A stretch of 64,000 bases of DNA from Pteria penguin (GCA_035048485.1 CM068590.1:17114274-17178273), one strand, 5' to 3'; positions 1 to 16,424 are shown, counted from the first letter of the stretch. The notes: generated by a model not told the origin, from the letters alone. A program made the numbers and translations.

Positions 1-302
1 ATTGTTGTTCATGACCCAGACTTGAAATCAGTCAACAAAAGGCCCCACCTAAAGAAAATGACTAACTTGTTGCCCTGAATGACTTCTTGCAGAGACAAAG
101 GAAATGCTTAATATCAAAATCACCTGAATGGATGTGCAAAAAAGTGTTGTTTTTTATTCTAGCCTGAAATAAAATTTGACATATTTTCCACATCTGTGTT
201 GACTTAGTCACATTAATGCAAAAATAAATGAATTTTTCCTTCATGCATGACTGATAATCTAGGTACTCAGGTGAGCGATATAGGCCCACTTGGGCCTCTT
301 GT
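1..302 (+). repeat. 3' part of hairpin/tandem repeat family A (cut by window edge)
   Basis: The last 40 bases (about 262-302) carry the terminal motif GGTGAGCGATATAGGCCCAC followed by TTGGGCCTCTTG, which is nearly identical to the end of the larger element at 10128-11371. The upstream part (81-170) aligns loosely with the internal unit of that element, including an AAGTGTTGTT block. The element starts before base 1, within an intron of VMP1. The family assignment rests on within-window similarity only. Confidence 0.6.
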
Positions 303-666
303 TTTTATATACATGTATGAGTGTCCAGGCATGGATATGGCCTGAACATATATAATGAAGAAAACAATTAAACATTACTTCTTTAACATAAATAATGATA
401 ATAAAGTTAATCAACAAGTTACTATGATGTCCCAAAATGAATTATAGTTTATAGTGTATACATGTTAATGTTAATTTCATATTGTAACAATGTCTTTGTA
501 TTTACATGTAATTACATACCAGCATTTATAGATCAGGGATTTCAATAAGGACCGGCACACTGCGAAATACCGCCACTTCAAGTGACAGAAATCGCCTATT
601 CAAATTTTTCTCTGATCTCAAAGTTACTACTCACATCACATATGCGGCGATCAAAATGATATGGTT
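303..666. other. VMP1 intron, no feature seen
   Basis: AT-rich intronic sequence with no coding similarity, tandem repeat or inverted repeat that I can see. Confidence 0.5.
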
Positions 667-676
667 CAGATTTCTA

Positions 677-845
677 GGGGCAGGCTTGGTGTAGTGGTTA
701 AGCGCTTGGCTTGCGGCGCCAACGATCCGGGTTCAATTCCCGGGTTGTGCCACTATGTTTAAGAGTTTGGTAACCTCCTGCTTCCATGTCGCGATATAAC
801 TGAAATATCGTTGAAAGCGACATAAAACACCAATCAAACAACCAA
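677..845 (+). mobile_element. tRNA-derived SINE, family 1, full-length copy
   Basis: A 169-bp element begins with a tRNA-like head: an A-box-like TGGTGTAGTGGTTAAGCG and a B-box-like GGGTTCAATTCCCGG (RNA polymerase III internal promoter boxes). A non-tRNA tail follows, ending in AAAACACCAATCAAACAACC. It is flanked by a perfect 10-bp target-site duplication, CAGATTTCTA, at 667-676 and 846-855, so it is a clean retroposon insertion in a VMP1 intron. A second copy lies at 6606-6770. The tail and the direct repeats argue against a functional tRNA gene. Confidence 0.8.
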
Positions 846-1058
846 CAGATTTCTAAATCACCTCATATTTATTGAAAACCCTGATAGATCTGAAATACAA
901 TGTAAAATGATCTCCCTTGCATATAAAATTAAGCAGTCAGTTTGATGTACTATCTGCTCATTTATAAATTCTTGATAATTCTTTCCTAAGTATATTAAAG
1001 GATTCTACACTTGTATTGCTATAAATAAATTTATATTTCTATCAATTTTTCATTCCAG

Positions 1059-5807
<4,749 letters not shown>

Positions 5808-6085
5808 CCCCAAGCCAGCTAGAAACCTTGGACCTTTTCGTAGTAACTGCAGAGCTTGAGAGAGTGAAAGAATAATAGATTTGTTTTATTAGAAATGATA
5901 AGAGAACTTCCATTTGAAGATATGATGGTATGCAAGTCTGCCAATGTAGATATGCAGTTAGTATGAAGATGTCTGTATTTTTCCAGTCAGGGGAATCAAC
6001 GCTTTCTCATCATCTGTTCTATTTATACTCTGTTACCATAGTAATGACTATGATGGAGTTACATCTCTAATTGAAAATATATATA

Positions 6086-6088
<3 letters not shown>

Positions 6089-6139
<51 letters not shown>
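6089..6139. repeat. (AT)n microsatellite
   Basis: About 50 bases of nearly pure alternating AT, in the VMP1 downstream region. Confidence 0.9.
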
Positions 6140-6605
6140 ATGTATATGATATGTATGAACGCAGATAAATTATATATAATTATGTGAACGTAAAAAAAAG
6201 TACATGTAATACATAATGCAAAAATCTATTTATATTGTGACCATATTTTTGTGTTACTAGTAGAACAAGATATGGTGAAGCATTATCAATTTCTGTTTGA
6301 ACAAAGAAGTTTTTCTAAGTCATTCAACATTGTAAAGAAACAAGATAGTGTGTTATAACTTTTGTTTTGCAGATATACAGGGTTCATGTTTTTTTTTTTT
6401 TTGAGACATACATATAACTGTGTTTCATTTGAAAATATATGTTATTCAAATCTACGCGATCTCACGATATTTGAAGGGTTGTGACAAAACATCTGCATAC
6501 TTTTTCACTCAAAAATAGTTGATTATATTTCTATATAGTCATTACAAAAGAAAACTTAAAATCTGTTATAAACTCACTTGCAATTGATATTATTAACTTA
6601 TATCA

Positions 6606-6770
6606 GGGGCAGGCTTGGTGTAGTGGTTAAGCGCTTGGCTTGTGGCGTCGCCAATCCGGGTTTGATTCCCGGGTTGCACCACTATGTTTAAGAGGTTGGT
6701 TACCTCCTGCTTCCATGTCGCGATATAACTGAAAAATTGTTGAAAGTGACGTAAAACACCAATCAACCAA
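6606..6770 (+). mobile_element. tRNA-derived SINE, family 1, second copy
   Basis: Nearly the same sequence as the SINE at 677-845: TGGTGTAGTGGTTAAGCGCT A-box head, B-box-like GGGTTTGATTCCCGG, the same CCTCCTGCTTCCATGTCGCG body and AAAACACCAATCAACC tail. No convincing target-site duplication. Confidence 0.75.
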
Positions 6771-7319
6771 TTATTAAGCATGAAAAATTTAAGGATGCAG
6801 TTCTTTGGGTTGATATCATTTGATGCTCATTCATTTGCAAAAAGTAGCTACACCTAATTTATGTTTAAATGTCTCACAAGTTATGTTACACCCTAGCTTT
6901 ACAAAAATTCAAATTGAATGACATTGAACGTTCTTGATAAAGAGAAGGATAATCACATAGTAGACAAATTTATCAATATGTATGTATATATAAGTGTATT
7001 ACCAGTATTTTCCGTAAAGTGACCTTCAGTTCACAAGATTTTGAACTTACACGTACCAGTCAAGTGAACCCAAAACTTTCTATTTCAGGACTCTTTTTTT
7101 TTTTGGAGGGGGAAGGGGGGTTGGTTCTATGAATTATGGGTTTTTTTTGGGGGGGGGGGGTTAATTTAACTTTTTGGGGTTTTTTGTGGGATGAGAGGAT
7201 GGGTTTCTCTTTAAGTTTTTGTGTTTTGTGTGTCTGTTTTTGTATTTTTTTTTCCCTCTTGAATTAGAATTCTTATTAGTTTCAAGAGATATTATGTGGT
7301 AAAATGTTTGTATGAGAAC

Positions 7320-7325
7320 AATAAA
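7320..7325 (+). promoter_or_regulatory. Candidate VMP1 polyadenylation signal
   Basis: AATAAA hexamer 1.5 kb downstream of the VMP1 stop. The second candidate is at 9038-9043. Confidence 0.35.
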
Positions 7326-8137
7326 CAGTTTAAAGATTTTTCAGTAAAACAAGTATCATTAGTTTGAGCATAGAAAAATATTTATTAAATTGTTTTTGTC
7401 ATGTTGTTGGTAATTATATTTAAGTATTTGATACAGCCAATTTTTACATCATGAATCACTGTCATTAAGAATCAGTTATAAGAATTGATACATGTAGTTT
7501 TTATAAAATATATTTCACATAGTTTTTCATCCCGACCGACGACAGTTTTTTAAGAAGTTTCTAATACAGTGAAGTGATTACTGGTCCTTTTTTTTGTCAG
7601 TCAAAGGAGTCCCATGTTTAGTTCAGTCGGGAGTACGTGTGAATTTTACTTGTGCAATACATGTTTGTGAGGCATTATGGGTAGTGTGAAATTTGTTGAG
7701 AGGCAGGTTTATTTATGGTTTTGTTCATATAAATGAAACACTGTTGATTTTTGTTTACTCCACAGTGGATAACTGAAATTTCTGGTTAGGTGTAACTGAT
7801 TTTAAAAGTCCAGACTCTATTAATATCTATTTAGGAATGTGTATTGCAAACTCTGCTTATCTGGAACTGTTTACATGGACTATTAAGAGTCGACTGTATA
7901 CATTTCATACCATTTAGACTGATATTTTTCTTGGTCATTGCGTAATAGATACCAAAATTATTGACAAGTATATTATTTGCTAGCCTCTTTTTGGATAAAA
8001 ACCACTAGGGTACCGAAAGAAATTATCAGCAGTCAATTAGGCTGGTGGGTCATTCTGATCGTTCTTACAGTGATAACCTTGTGTTCATAGTCATAGCTAA
8101 TGGGCGAGTGTACCTTTGTCCCTGTTATAGGACATTT

Positions 8138-8290
8138 CAGTAAAATGAGTTGTCTTCCCCTGATAAGAACTCTCTCACTTTCAGTGTATCATGTAGAGGT
8201 ATATAAAGGTGTCAGATGTTTCACTGACCATATGTCACCATGGTCAGTTGACCATAAAAATGAGAAAAGAAATTGAATGAACTGTCATTT
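8138..8290 (+). repeat. Interspersed repeat F, copy 1
   Basis: This block of about 150 bp (GAACTCTCTCA near 8168, then ACTGACCATA and CATGGTCAGTTGACCATA) aligns with 40611-40762 in the same orientation. The family is not recognised and no terminal repeats are visible. Confidence 0.5.
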
Positions 8291-9043
8291 CACATCTTTA
8301 TATACTACACCTTTTCCTCTTGTGGTGTAAATTCGTTACATGGTCTCCCAGTGGCATTTGTACAGGATGATACAGAGTCAATAAATTTCAAGCCTTGGCT
8401 GTGCCTAGCCCAGTTTGCCCTGTATCATTCTCAACATCCCCACTAACTGACCTTGTAACTAATAATACAGAAGTATTATCCATGCATAAAAATGTCTGTA
8501 GCTACAATCGCTAATTTATGTACTCTTTTTGTATATTCAGAAAACAAAAATTAGGTTAATTTGTTAAACAGAAACCCTTTAGCAAATTTATGATGTGAGA
8601 AAGTTGATTTGACATGCTAACCTCAATCTAATTGAGGGGGATGGTTTCAGTATTTCTTTTGCGTTACTGACTTGCCATTATTGTTTGTTTTCAAGTAATA
8701 TTACAGTATACTATATATTTATACCCCGGTATATATACATTGTATTATCTATATGTGAATGATTTAAAAATTTTATCCATAGTGACCACTACACAACCTT
8801 TTTCTTTATTTCCGAGAATTTTTCAGTCCTATCTCTCCTTTTTTTTCCAGTATCTTGTAAAAAAAATAATTTTCGTATTTTCCATATAGAATTTTGCAAC
8901 CACTTATATATTATACCTTGTATTTGGTGCTTTGTACTCATACATGTGTTTACCTTATTTGCTCATTATAATGTGAACATTCCTGCGTGAAAGATGGGAT
9001 TTCTATTGTGTAATATTGTCATGATTGATTAGATTTTAATAAA

Positions 9044-9404
9044 TTACCAAACTTTTGAAAAAAAAAACCAATGTCTTAAAAACAAATAAAATAAATAAAA
9101 TGATAGATGTCAACAGATGTTAACCCATTCAGTGTAGAATTTGTTTATAATGAGGTCACTGTAGGCCACATAAGTCGAACATTGAATTATGACGTCAAAG
9201 GTGTTGCAACTGAACATCAGCAAAACGTCATGTATTTGATGGAATAATGAATCGGTGTACCATTGCAACCCTCTGTTTGTCTGTTTTAAAACTGCTGTAG
9301 CTGTGTACATATTCAAAGGTATTTATGTATTGATTACATGTATTACAAAAAAAGTATAAGGAATGTATTTAACTTTTAACTTTTTCATTTTCATAAGCCC
9401 ATAG
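9044..9404. other. Intergenic, nothing distinct
   Basis: An A-rich stretch after the second candidate polyadenylation signal, then unique AT-rich sequence. No gene seen. Confidence 0.4.
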
Positions 9405-9960
9405 TAAATGCAGACTGAACTATTTGGCCAAGGACCGTCAACTTTTGTACTTATAACACCAATGCAAAAAGGTCAGCCCTTTCAGTTTTATATGCTATGG
9501 GGTAAAATGTCAAGGTATTATGTTTATTGTTGATAACCTTGTAAACAAAATACAGACTGGATTTGGTACACATACATTTCTTGATAGAAAGACAGTGTCT
9601 ATTGTTTTTCAAAGTTAGGGGTCAAGGTCACACACATAAAATTGTTGATAAATGTTGTAAACATGATTCCTACCAAAATGTTTGGGCTGGAACCATCAAC
9701 CTTGGTACACTTCCTACTGATGCTGAGAGGACTTTTTTCAAATTCAGGATCAAAGGTCAAGGTCACTTTCTAAACATTGTTAATAAACCAACATGAGGCA
9801 TAACAGACATTGTTGATAAACTGCACAGATATAGAGAACTGTTTGAACTAGGTCTAACAAACTTGGTACACATACTCCTTAATTCAAAAGTACGGTACTC
9901 AATGATTTTCACAATCAAGGATCAAATGTAAACGCCGTACGCTGTTTATAAATTGCACCT
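9405..9960. repeat. Degenerate tandem repeat, unit about 140-170 bp
   Basis: Blocks built around TTGGTACACATAC recur near 9563, 9702 and 9874. GTCAAGGTCA-type blocks sit between them. The arrangement resembles the decayed tandem core of the hairpin-ended elements described elsewhere in this window. Any reading frames here are by-products. Confidence 0.5.
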
Positions 9961-10121
9961 TGAATACAATATACAGTCAAAACAACTTTGCCTTTGTCAA
10001 TCTAGGTTTACATAATACTTGAGAATGATGCTTTTTGTATTCAAATCGGCTCTCCGACTTTCTTCATCTTCAGTTTTTAGACTTGATATTCTTACGGATG
10101 CTGTAAACACACCTACCCTTG

Positions 10122-10127
<6 letters not shown>

Positions 10128-10159
<32 letters not shown>

Positions 10160-11371
10160 ATTGTGATCAATCACCGTACGTCCGTCGTTAACTTTTCACA
10201 TTTTCGACTTCTTCTCCAGAACCACTGAACAGAATTTGATGAAACTTGATAAGCATGTAGTACTCATGGTCCCCTACAAGTGTTGTTGTTTTTCGTCCAG
10301 ATTCATCAACAGGTGGCGCCACCACAGGCAAAAGTAGGTCAAAGAGGGTACCCTCCTTTGACAAACTTCTTCTTCAGACCGGGGGCATACAGAGACAAAC
10401 CGAATGCATAGGAATGATTTAGAGGCATATGGGAAGAAGTGTTGATATTTTTGGTTCCATTCCGAAATCAAATTTTTGATGTTTTTTCATTTTTATTTTG
10501 GACTTTCTTATTTTAATGCATTAAAGAGTTATTATTTTCTTTAGTAAACATTGATGCATTCATTTGGTTTCATTTAATCATTTCTATGGTAAGGAATGCT
10601 GGTGCAAAGGAATTTTTTCAATATCTCGATTTTTGAATTTTTTATGAATTTTTTAAGACTTCCAAGAAAAGGGGGGGGGGACAATTTTTCATATCTTCAA
10701 CTTGATCTACAGAACAACTTGAAGGATTGTGATAAAACTGGGTAGGATGCAAGTACTCATAGTCCTTTTTAAAGGTTTTGTTTTTTGTGCGGATCAGTCA
10801 GCAGATGGCGCCACTACAGGCAAAAGTAGGTCACAGAGGGTACCCTCCTTTGACAAACTTCTTTTTCAGACTGGAGGCATACAGAGATAAACTGAATGCA
10901 TAGGAATGATCTAGAGGCATGGGTGAAGAAGTGCTGTTGTTTTTGGTTCCATTCTGAGATCAAATTTTTGACCTTTTTTCAAGTTTTTTTTTTTTACTTT
11001 GTTATTTCAATACCCAGAGGGTACCCTCCTTTGACAGACTTATTCTTCAGACTGGCTATATAGATAGACAAACTAAACGCATCAGAGTGATCTAGAAGTG
11101 TGTCTTAAGAAGTGTTGTTGTATTTGGTGCCATTCAGAAGTCAAATTTTTTTACACATTTTTTACTGAAATAAAGGTAATTGTGAAGAATAACAATGCTA
11201 AAATTTATTTTAGAATTTTTTTCAATCTTGTTAAGATTATCAAAATAAGGGGGTGCACTGTTTATATGTTAAAGTATGCTTTGATGGGCTTCTTCTTCAA
11301 AAGTAATGGAATGCTTGCGATATGTTCAAGGTACTCAGGTGAGCGATATAGGCCCCCTTGGGCCTCTTGTT
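10128..11371 (+). mobile_element. Hairpin-ended tandem-core element, family A (about 1.24 kb)
   Basis: It begins with a near-perfect hairpin, TAGCTCACCTGAGCC/GGCTCAAGTGAGCTA, and ends with GGTGAGCGATATAGGCCCCC and TTGGGCCTCTTG. Between lie about three copies of a unit containing GGTACCCTCCTTTGACAAAC, a TTCAGAC block, and AGAAGTGTTG. Full units start near 10312 and 10803 (offset about 491 bp), and a shorter one lies at about 11018-11140. It has no coding capacity. The 3' end recurs at 262-302, and the unit recurs in reverse orientation at 61.7-64 kb. It is likely a non-autonomous mobile element, perhaps rolling-circle; this is inference from architecture. Confidence 0.65.
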
Positions 11372-12542
11372 ATATAATGCAAGACAATGTACATTAATAA
11401 CTTCGCTGAACTTGCATTGTTTTATATGGGTCATTCGAGTTCAGGAGTCAGTTTGCACTACTTGAGGAAACCGTAAGGCCTTACTGAATATTTCAGTAAA
11501 CACACCATTAATCCAGTACATCTGACGTTATCTTTCTGACCGACAGAACGACAAAATATTTGTTTCTTGGCAGTATCTCAATCTGGGTTCGTAAGATTTT
11601 AAAATTGAATTTAATGTCTTAAGTGGTATATACCTCAGACAAAGACTTTACGGGACCCTTGAAATCCATTGCTATGAACATACTGAATTTGATCATCATT
11701 CTAGAAAATATGTAAGTTTAATTTTGACAGTAATTACACGGGCATCCTACACACTTTTATATTACTTGTATTTAATGTACATATTATTGTTGTGTTTTCT
11801 ATATGCTGCATTGGCATTCGAAATAAACCAAACGTCAAACGAGCAAGTTTTCAACGAGTTTCGATCTCGTTACTTTCTGTTGAATTGACTCGCATGCCAT
11901 TCGACCACGTTTTTACTTTGGATTGACAAACGTTTTATAAATTTCTTAATAACAAATTCTGTTGTCCTGTGAGGATGATATGAAATGATCACGTGCACAA
12001 TTGTAAAAGAAATTCCATTCTTAAGATATTCTTTACTCGGAGCCTACGACTACTTCATACAATGTAGAAATGCAAAAAATTTTCAAGGTACCATATTCTT
12101 GATTGATGCATAAGTAATTGCCATGAAATAAATATAAAACATATACCTTCTAATTTTTATGCACCATATGCGTATTTCGACAAATTATGTCTCTTCAGTG
12201 ATGCTCGTGGCCGAATGATTGGAATTCACATAAGATATAAATATTTGAAGAGCAGTATTAAAACCAAAATGACCGAAAAAGTGAACCAAAGAATATATCT
12301 AAGGACAGAGCTATGCATAGAGTGATTTGCATAATTTCATGACGGAAAATTTTAAGTATATATTTCATGTCAGTACAAAAGCACTGAAAACTAGACATGA
12401 TGCCCTCGGGTACTATCAGTCCACCAGCAGTGACACCGGTCTAGTGGTTATAATAAATATAAAACATATATACCTTATGTAATATGTTTATTATAGTTTC
12501 TTAAACATACTTGCCTATTATCGTTTTAGTGATTTACTTTTA
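11372..12542. other. Intergenic, mostly featureless
   Basis: AT-rich sequence. A block ATAAATATAAAACATATA occurs near 12129 and again near 12450, so the 12127-12480 stretch may be bounded by direct repeats. No gene seen. Confidence 0.4.
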
Positions 12543-13090
12543 TTGTTCCCTCGCAACAGTGTTGCAAGGGGATATAGTACTTAATTGTACTGTCCGTGTG
12601 GGTGCGGTAAGGTGTCTGTAACAAAAGCTTGTAGACGCTCCAGAAGTCACAATTTTGGCGCTTTTAGATATATAGCTTTAGTATAAGGAGAGGAAGATCT
12701 CTCGATTTTGAGGTCTAAAGGTCAAAGGTTAAGGTCACTAGAAGTCATCATAGAAAAACCTTGTAGACACGCAAGAAGCCACAATTTTAACCTTATTGGA
12801 GTCATGCTTCACATATAGCTTTAGTATAATGAGAAGGAAAATACCAGTGGCGGATCCAGGATTTCCGAAAAGGGGGAAGAGGGACGTCACATGTGTATTG
12901 GCCAAACTACTCGACCATTTTGAGTCCCAGATCTAGATTTTTTGACTTGTAAATGTGTGGCGAAAGGGGGGCCTCTAAATTCGCCACTGAATCCCTATTG
13001 ATTTTGTGGTCAAAAGGTAAAAGGTTAAGGTCATTCTAGTTCCATGGATTTTGCTGTCGTGCGAGACGATGTCACGCTTGGGTTTGCCCC
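12543..13090 (+). mobile_element. Hairpin-ended repeat, family C, interrupted by a MITE
   Basis: It starts with a hairpin, CCCTCGCAAC..GTTGCAAGGGG (about 12548-12573). Two to three related units follow, containing CTTGTAGAC, ACAATTTT and ATAGCTTTAGTATAA, each leading to AAAGGTTAAGGTCA (about 12727, 13020). A MITE (12845-12989) is inserted in the second unit: GAGAAGGAAAATAC stops at its left edge and the unit continues after it with TATTGATTTTGTGGTC. No coding capacity. Confidence 0.55.
12845..12989. mobile_element. MITE family 1 (CAGTGGCGGAT ends), nested copy
   Basis: The 145-bp element has CAGTGGCGGATCCAGGATTT on the left and AATTCGCCACTG on the right, with a G-run inside. Close relatives are at 62265-62406 and 63745-63882. 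It interrupts the family C repeat and is therefore the younger insertion. Confidence 0.8.
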
Positions 13091-14250
13091 CGTTATTATT
13101 AATTAAGTTTACAATATCAGCGTTACTATTCAATGCTCAATCCCTAGCATTAAGATTTCGGTAACAGAACTTTCACAGTATAAAATAATATATTTCAATA
13201 AATAATCCTTATTTTCAAATATTGTCATTTTGTGACTGAATATGTATATAACGTAAACATGTCTAGATAAGCTATTTTTGTCGGTACATATTCCTAATGT
13301 GCACGGAGTCGAACGAATCTCAGTTAAGGTCATTTGATGCCATATTTCTGACATGTGTGGCAAGGCGATCGTCATATTAGAGAATTAACAAATATTCGAT
13401 AAAAGGTAAGATAACGTAGTATGGATGGATGGTGGGAGATGGATGAAGGAAGGGAAGGAGATAAAGAAGGATGGATGGATTGAGGAAGGGAAAGAGATAT
13501 AAATGAACGGAGGGAGTAGATTCCAATTTTAAGACGTGGAATTTATTTTTGTGATTTGTTTGTCTGCTCTTAGTTTTGTTATGTGTGTTTTTGTCTTTCG
13601 TTGTATGTATGTCGTGCCTAGACAGACTATTCCTGTCAGCATATATATCTAATCCTGCGTAGAATTATGTCATGGTCACTCAGTGGCCTATTTTTAGAAT
13701 AAATCCCGAGAGTCATAATAAAATTTTAAACACAACACCTGGATTTGTAAACTATTGAAAGTTTGTTAAAGCTGATGTGAATTATTTTGTTCGTGTGGCA
13801 GTAAGTATATATATACAGATCAGAATATATAAGAATTTATTTAATAAATCTTTTTCCGGATAAAGATAACAGAGGCTAAATAATTTAATAGCCAAAAAAG
13901 TATCACATTCATGACTAATCTATCAAACTGCGCAGCTTTGATTAATATATTCGTTTTTGATGTAAATTTAACAATTTAGGTAAACATGCGAACCTTGACA
14001 TGTTTTTAAACATATATACTGCAACTGTTTATGTTTTTAAACTTTATGTTTTATCACATGGAACGTGTCGTCGTTATTTACCTGTAAGAAAGTGTACGGA
14101 AACTAGATCAAAATATATAATAAAAAACATTATCTCATTTTGTACACAAGTAAGTTGGCTAAAAGTAGGACTTTCTATAACAATGATTAAATTAAGGTAA
14201 GATAACTTGGTGTGCGTACGGACTGAAGATTGTTATTGTGAGCGTTTTAA
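13091..14250. other. Intergenic with a GGAT/GGAAG purine-rich tract
   Basis: Positions 13418-13515 are a purine-rich degenerate tetranucleotide tract (GGATGGATGG, GAAGGGAAGGAG). The rest is AT-rich and shows no gene. Confidence 0.5.
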
Positions 14251-14530
14251 GTGTATCATTGATGTTTGAAAAGACAGTGTATCAATGATGTAACAAAAGT
14301 GTATCAAATGTGTTACAAAAGTGTATCATTAATGTCACAAAAGTTTATCAATTGTGTAACAACCCTGTATTATTGGTGTTACAAAAGTGTATCATGAATG
14401 TTACAAAAGTGTATCAATTGTTACAAACGTATATCATTGGTATTATAAAAGTGTATCTTTAATGTCACGAAGTGTATCAATTGTGTTACAAAAGTGTATC
14501 ATTGGTGTAACAAAAGTGTATCATTAATGT
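14251..14530. repeat. Minisatellite, unit about 22-26 bp
   Basis: About twelve imperfect copies of GTGTATCATTAATGTTACAAAA (shown in parts: GTGTATCATT, AATGT, TACAAAA). Unit lengths vary from 22 to 26 bp, e.g. starts at 14251, 14277, 14299, 14321 and 14343. Confidence 0.85.
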
Positions 14531-14739
14531 TAAATACGTAAAGTGGACGGAGAATTGGATTTGTTCTCAGCGTCTATGAATGTGTTCACATTACAAGTTT
14601 GACTGGAGTACTCATGTTTTCTATAAGTACATTTTAGATTCATAATTGGTGTCATTCGTTGATAAGTTAACACAAAAGTTATTGGTAAAATGTTATTCTA
14701 CATTCACAACATTTTGAGGCGTTTGACATTTGTAGACCT

Positions 14740-15862
14740 CTAGAGATTACAGATGAGGTCAAGTGTCCTTGGGGACTGAGGCTAGGTGTCCTGAAAGTGC
14801 AAGGGCAGGTATCCTGGAGGTGTGAGGCAAAGTGTCCTGAAGGAGTGAGGTCAGGTGTTCTGGATGAATGAGGCTAGGTGTTCTAGAGGTGAATGGTCAG
14901 GTGCCCTGGAGGTGTAAGGCGGTGTTCTGGCGTAATGATGTCAGGTGCCCTGGATGAGTGAGGCCAGATGTCCTGGAGTAATGAGGTCGGATGTCCTGGA
15001 TGTGTGAGGGAAAATGTCTTGAAGGAATGGTCAGGTATCCTAATGGTGTGAGTCTAGGTATCCTCGAGGTGTGAGACCATGTGTCCTGGAGGTGTGAGGC
15101 AAAGTGTCCGGAAGGAGTGAGGTCAGGTGTTCTGGATGGATGAGCCCAGGTGTCCTGGAGGTGAATGGACAAGTGCCTTGGAGGTGTGAGGCGGTGTTCT
15201 GGAGTAATGATGCCAGGTGCCCTGGATGAGTGAGGCCAAGTGTCCTGGAGTAGTGAGATCAGGTGTCTTGGATGTGTGCAGGATATTGTCCTCAAGGAGT
15301 GAGGTCAGGTGTCCTGGAGGTGTGAATCTAGGTATTCTGGAGATGTGAGGCCAGGCGTCTTGGAGGAGGCCATGTGTCCTGCAGGAGTGAGGACAGAAGT
15401 CCTGGATTAGTGAGGCTAGGTGCCTTGGAGTGAGGCCAGGTGTCCTGGATGAGTGAAGCCAATTGTCATCGAGGAGTGAGGTCAAAGGTCCTGGAGGAGT
15501 GAGGCCAGGTGTTCTGGAGGAGTGAGACCAAGTGTCCTGGAGTATTGAGGCAAGGTGTCCAGGAGAAGTGAGGTCAGATGCCCTAGAAGCATGAGGTCAG
15601 GTGTCCTGGAGGTGAGAGGTCTGGAGGAGTAAGGGAAAATATTCTGAAGGAGTGAGGCCAGGTGTCCTGGAGGACTGAGGCCAGGTTTCCTGGAGAAGTG
15701 AGGCCAAGCGTCCTGGAGGTGTGAGGCAAAGTGTCCTAAATGGTTGAGGTCAGGTTTCCTTGATGAGTGAGGAAAGGTGTCCTGAATGTGTAAGCCAGGT
15801 GTCCTGAAGGAATGAGGCCAGGTGTCCTGGATGGGTGAGGCCAGGTGTCCTGGAAATATGAG
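14740..15862. repeat. 23-bp minisatellite array, about 1.1 kb
   Basis: About 48 imperfect copies of a 23-bp unit, GAGGCCAGGTGTCCTGGAGG plus AGT. On the minus strand the unit lacks stop codons, and 23 is not a multiple of 3, so long repetitive open frames appear in all three minus frames (14897-15295, 15123-15485, 15482-15979). The predicted peptides repeat with a 23-residue period (GHLAS, QDTWPHSSRTPGL). I read this as non-coding satellite, not a gene. Confidence 0.85.
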
Positions 15863-16164
15863 TTCGTAGCTAGGTGCATCCATCATGAATATAGCAAGTA
15901 CAGGTCCAATGGCAAAGAAGAAAGTGAAAGTGTCGGGGGGAGGAGAGGCGAAGATAGGACTCGATGTTGACAACCACATGGTATATAACTATAAAATTTT
16001 CTGCCGAAATCTACATTGAATTACCGTTTAGACTTTATAAATATTTAGTATAAACTGTATATTATTTCCATATTTGGGAAAGGTTTTTCAGCATTTCAAC
16101 ATCGTCAAAATTGTGTCATTTAGTAAATGAAAGAATACGTGCACCGTTCTGTATCTTTAGTCAT
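15863..16164. other. Intergenic, nothing distinct
   Basis: Unique AT-rich sequence between the minisatellite and a MITE. No gene seen. Confidence 0.4.
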
Positions 16165-16424
16165 CAGGGGCGATTCCAGGTTTTGGAACTAAAGAAGGGG
16201 TAAAGTCAGGCGAGGGCGGAGCCCTGGTCGAGACCAGAAAATGGGAGAAAACTCTGTAATTTGACGGTTTTAGGGCCTAAAATCGCACAGTTTCATACCT
16301 AGATCATTCTCGCAGGTGGTGAGAAATCGAAACGTTTTGTGTAGTTTGGGGGTTTTAGGGACAAGGGGAGAACGTGCCCCCCCCCCCCCCCCCCCACCTC
16401 CTTTCCCTTTATGAAACCGCCGCT
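16165..16424. mobile_element. G/C-homopolymer MITE
   Basis: The left end CAGGGGCGATTCCAGG and right end AAACCGCCGCTG are imperfect inverted repeats of the GCGGAT-type terminus. A run of about 17 C lies at 16376-16395. A short direct repeat GTCA/GTCA flanks it. Confidence 0.5.

Larger units (their letters stand above)
5808..9043 (+). other. Putative VMP1 3' untranslated and downstream region
   Basis: The stretch after the VMP1 stop has no coding potential. AATAAA polyadenylation hexamers occur at 7320-7325 and 9038-9043; the latter is followed within about 20 bases by a genomic A-run. Either could end the VMP1 transcript, and no transcript evidence is available. The stretch also holds an AT microsatellite, a SINE and a T/G-rich low-complexity tract (7087-7260). 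I see no vertebrate miR-21-like hairpin, which in vertebrates lies at the VMP1 3' end. Confidence 0.4.

Noticed and set aside
677..750. tRNA gene
   Set aside because: The tRNA-like head continues into a conserved tail, is flanked by target-site duplications and recurs in the window; it is a SINE. The same applies to 20498, 28169, 39861, 45602, 51198 and 62611.
5808..7325. miR-21-like microRNA downstream of VMP1
   Set aside because: In vertebrates miR-21 lies at the VMP1 3' end, but I see no matching mature sequence here.
14251..14530. CRISPR array
   Set aside because: Units follow each other without unique spacers of constant length, and the context is an animal genome; it is a minisatellite.
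14897..15979. Long minus-strand open frames with a 23-residue proline/histidine-rich repeat
   Set aside because: They are in three different frames of one 23-bp minisatellite and simply reflect absence of stops in the unit.
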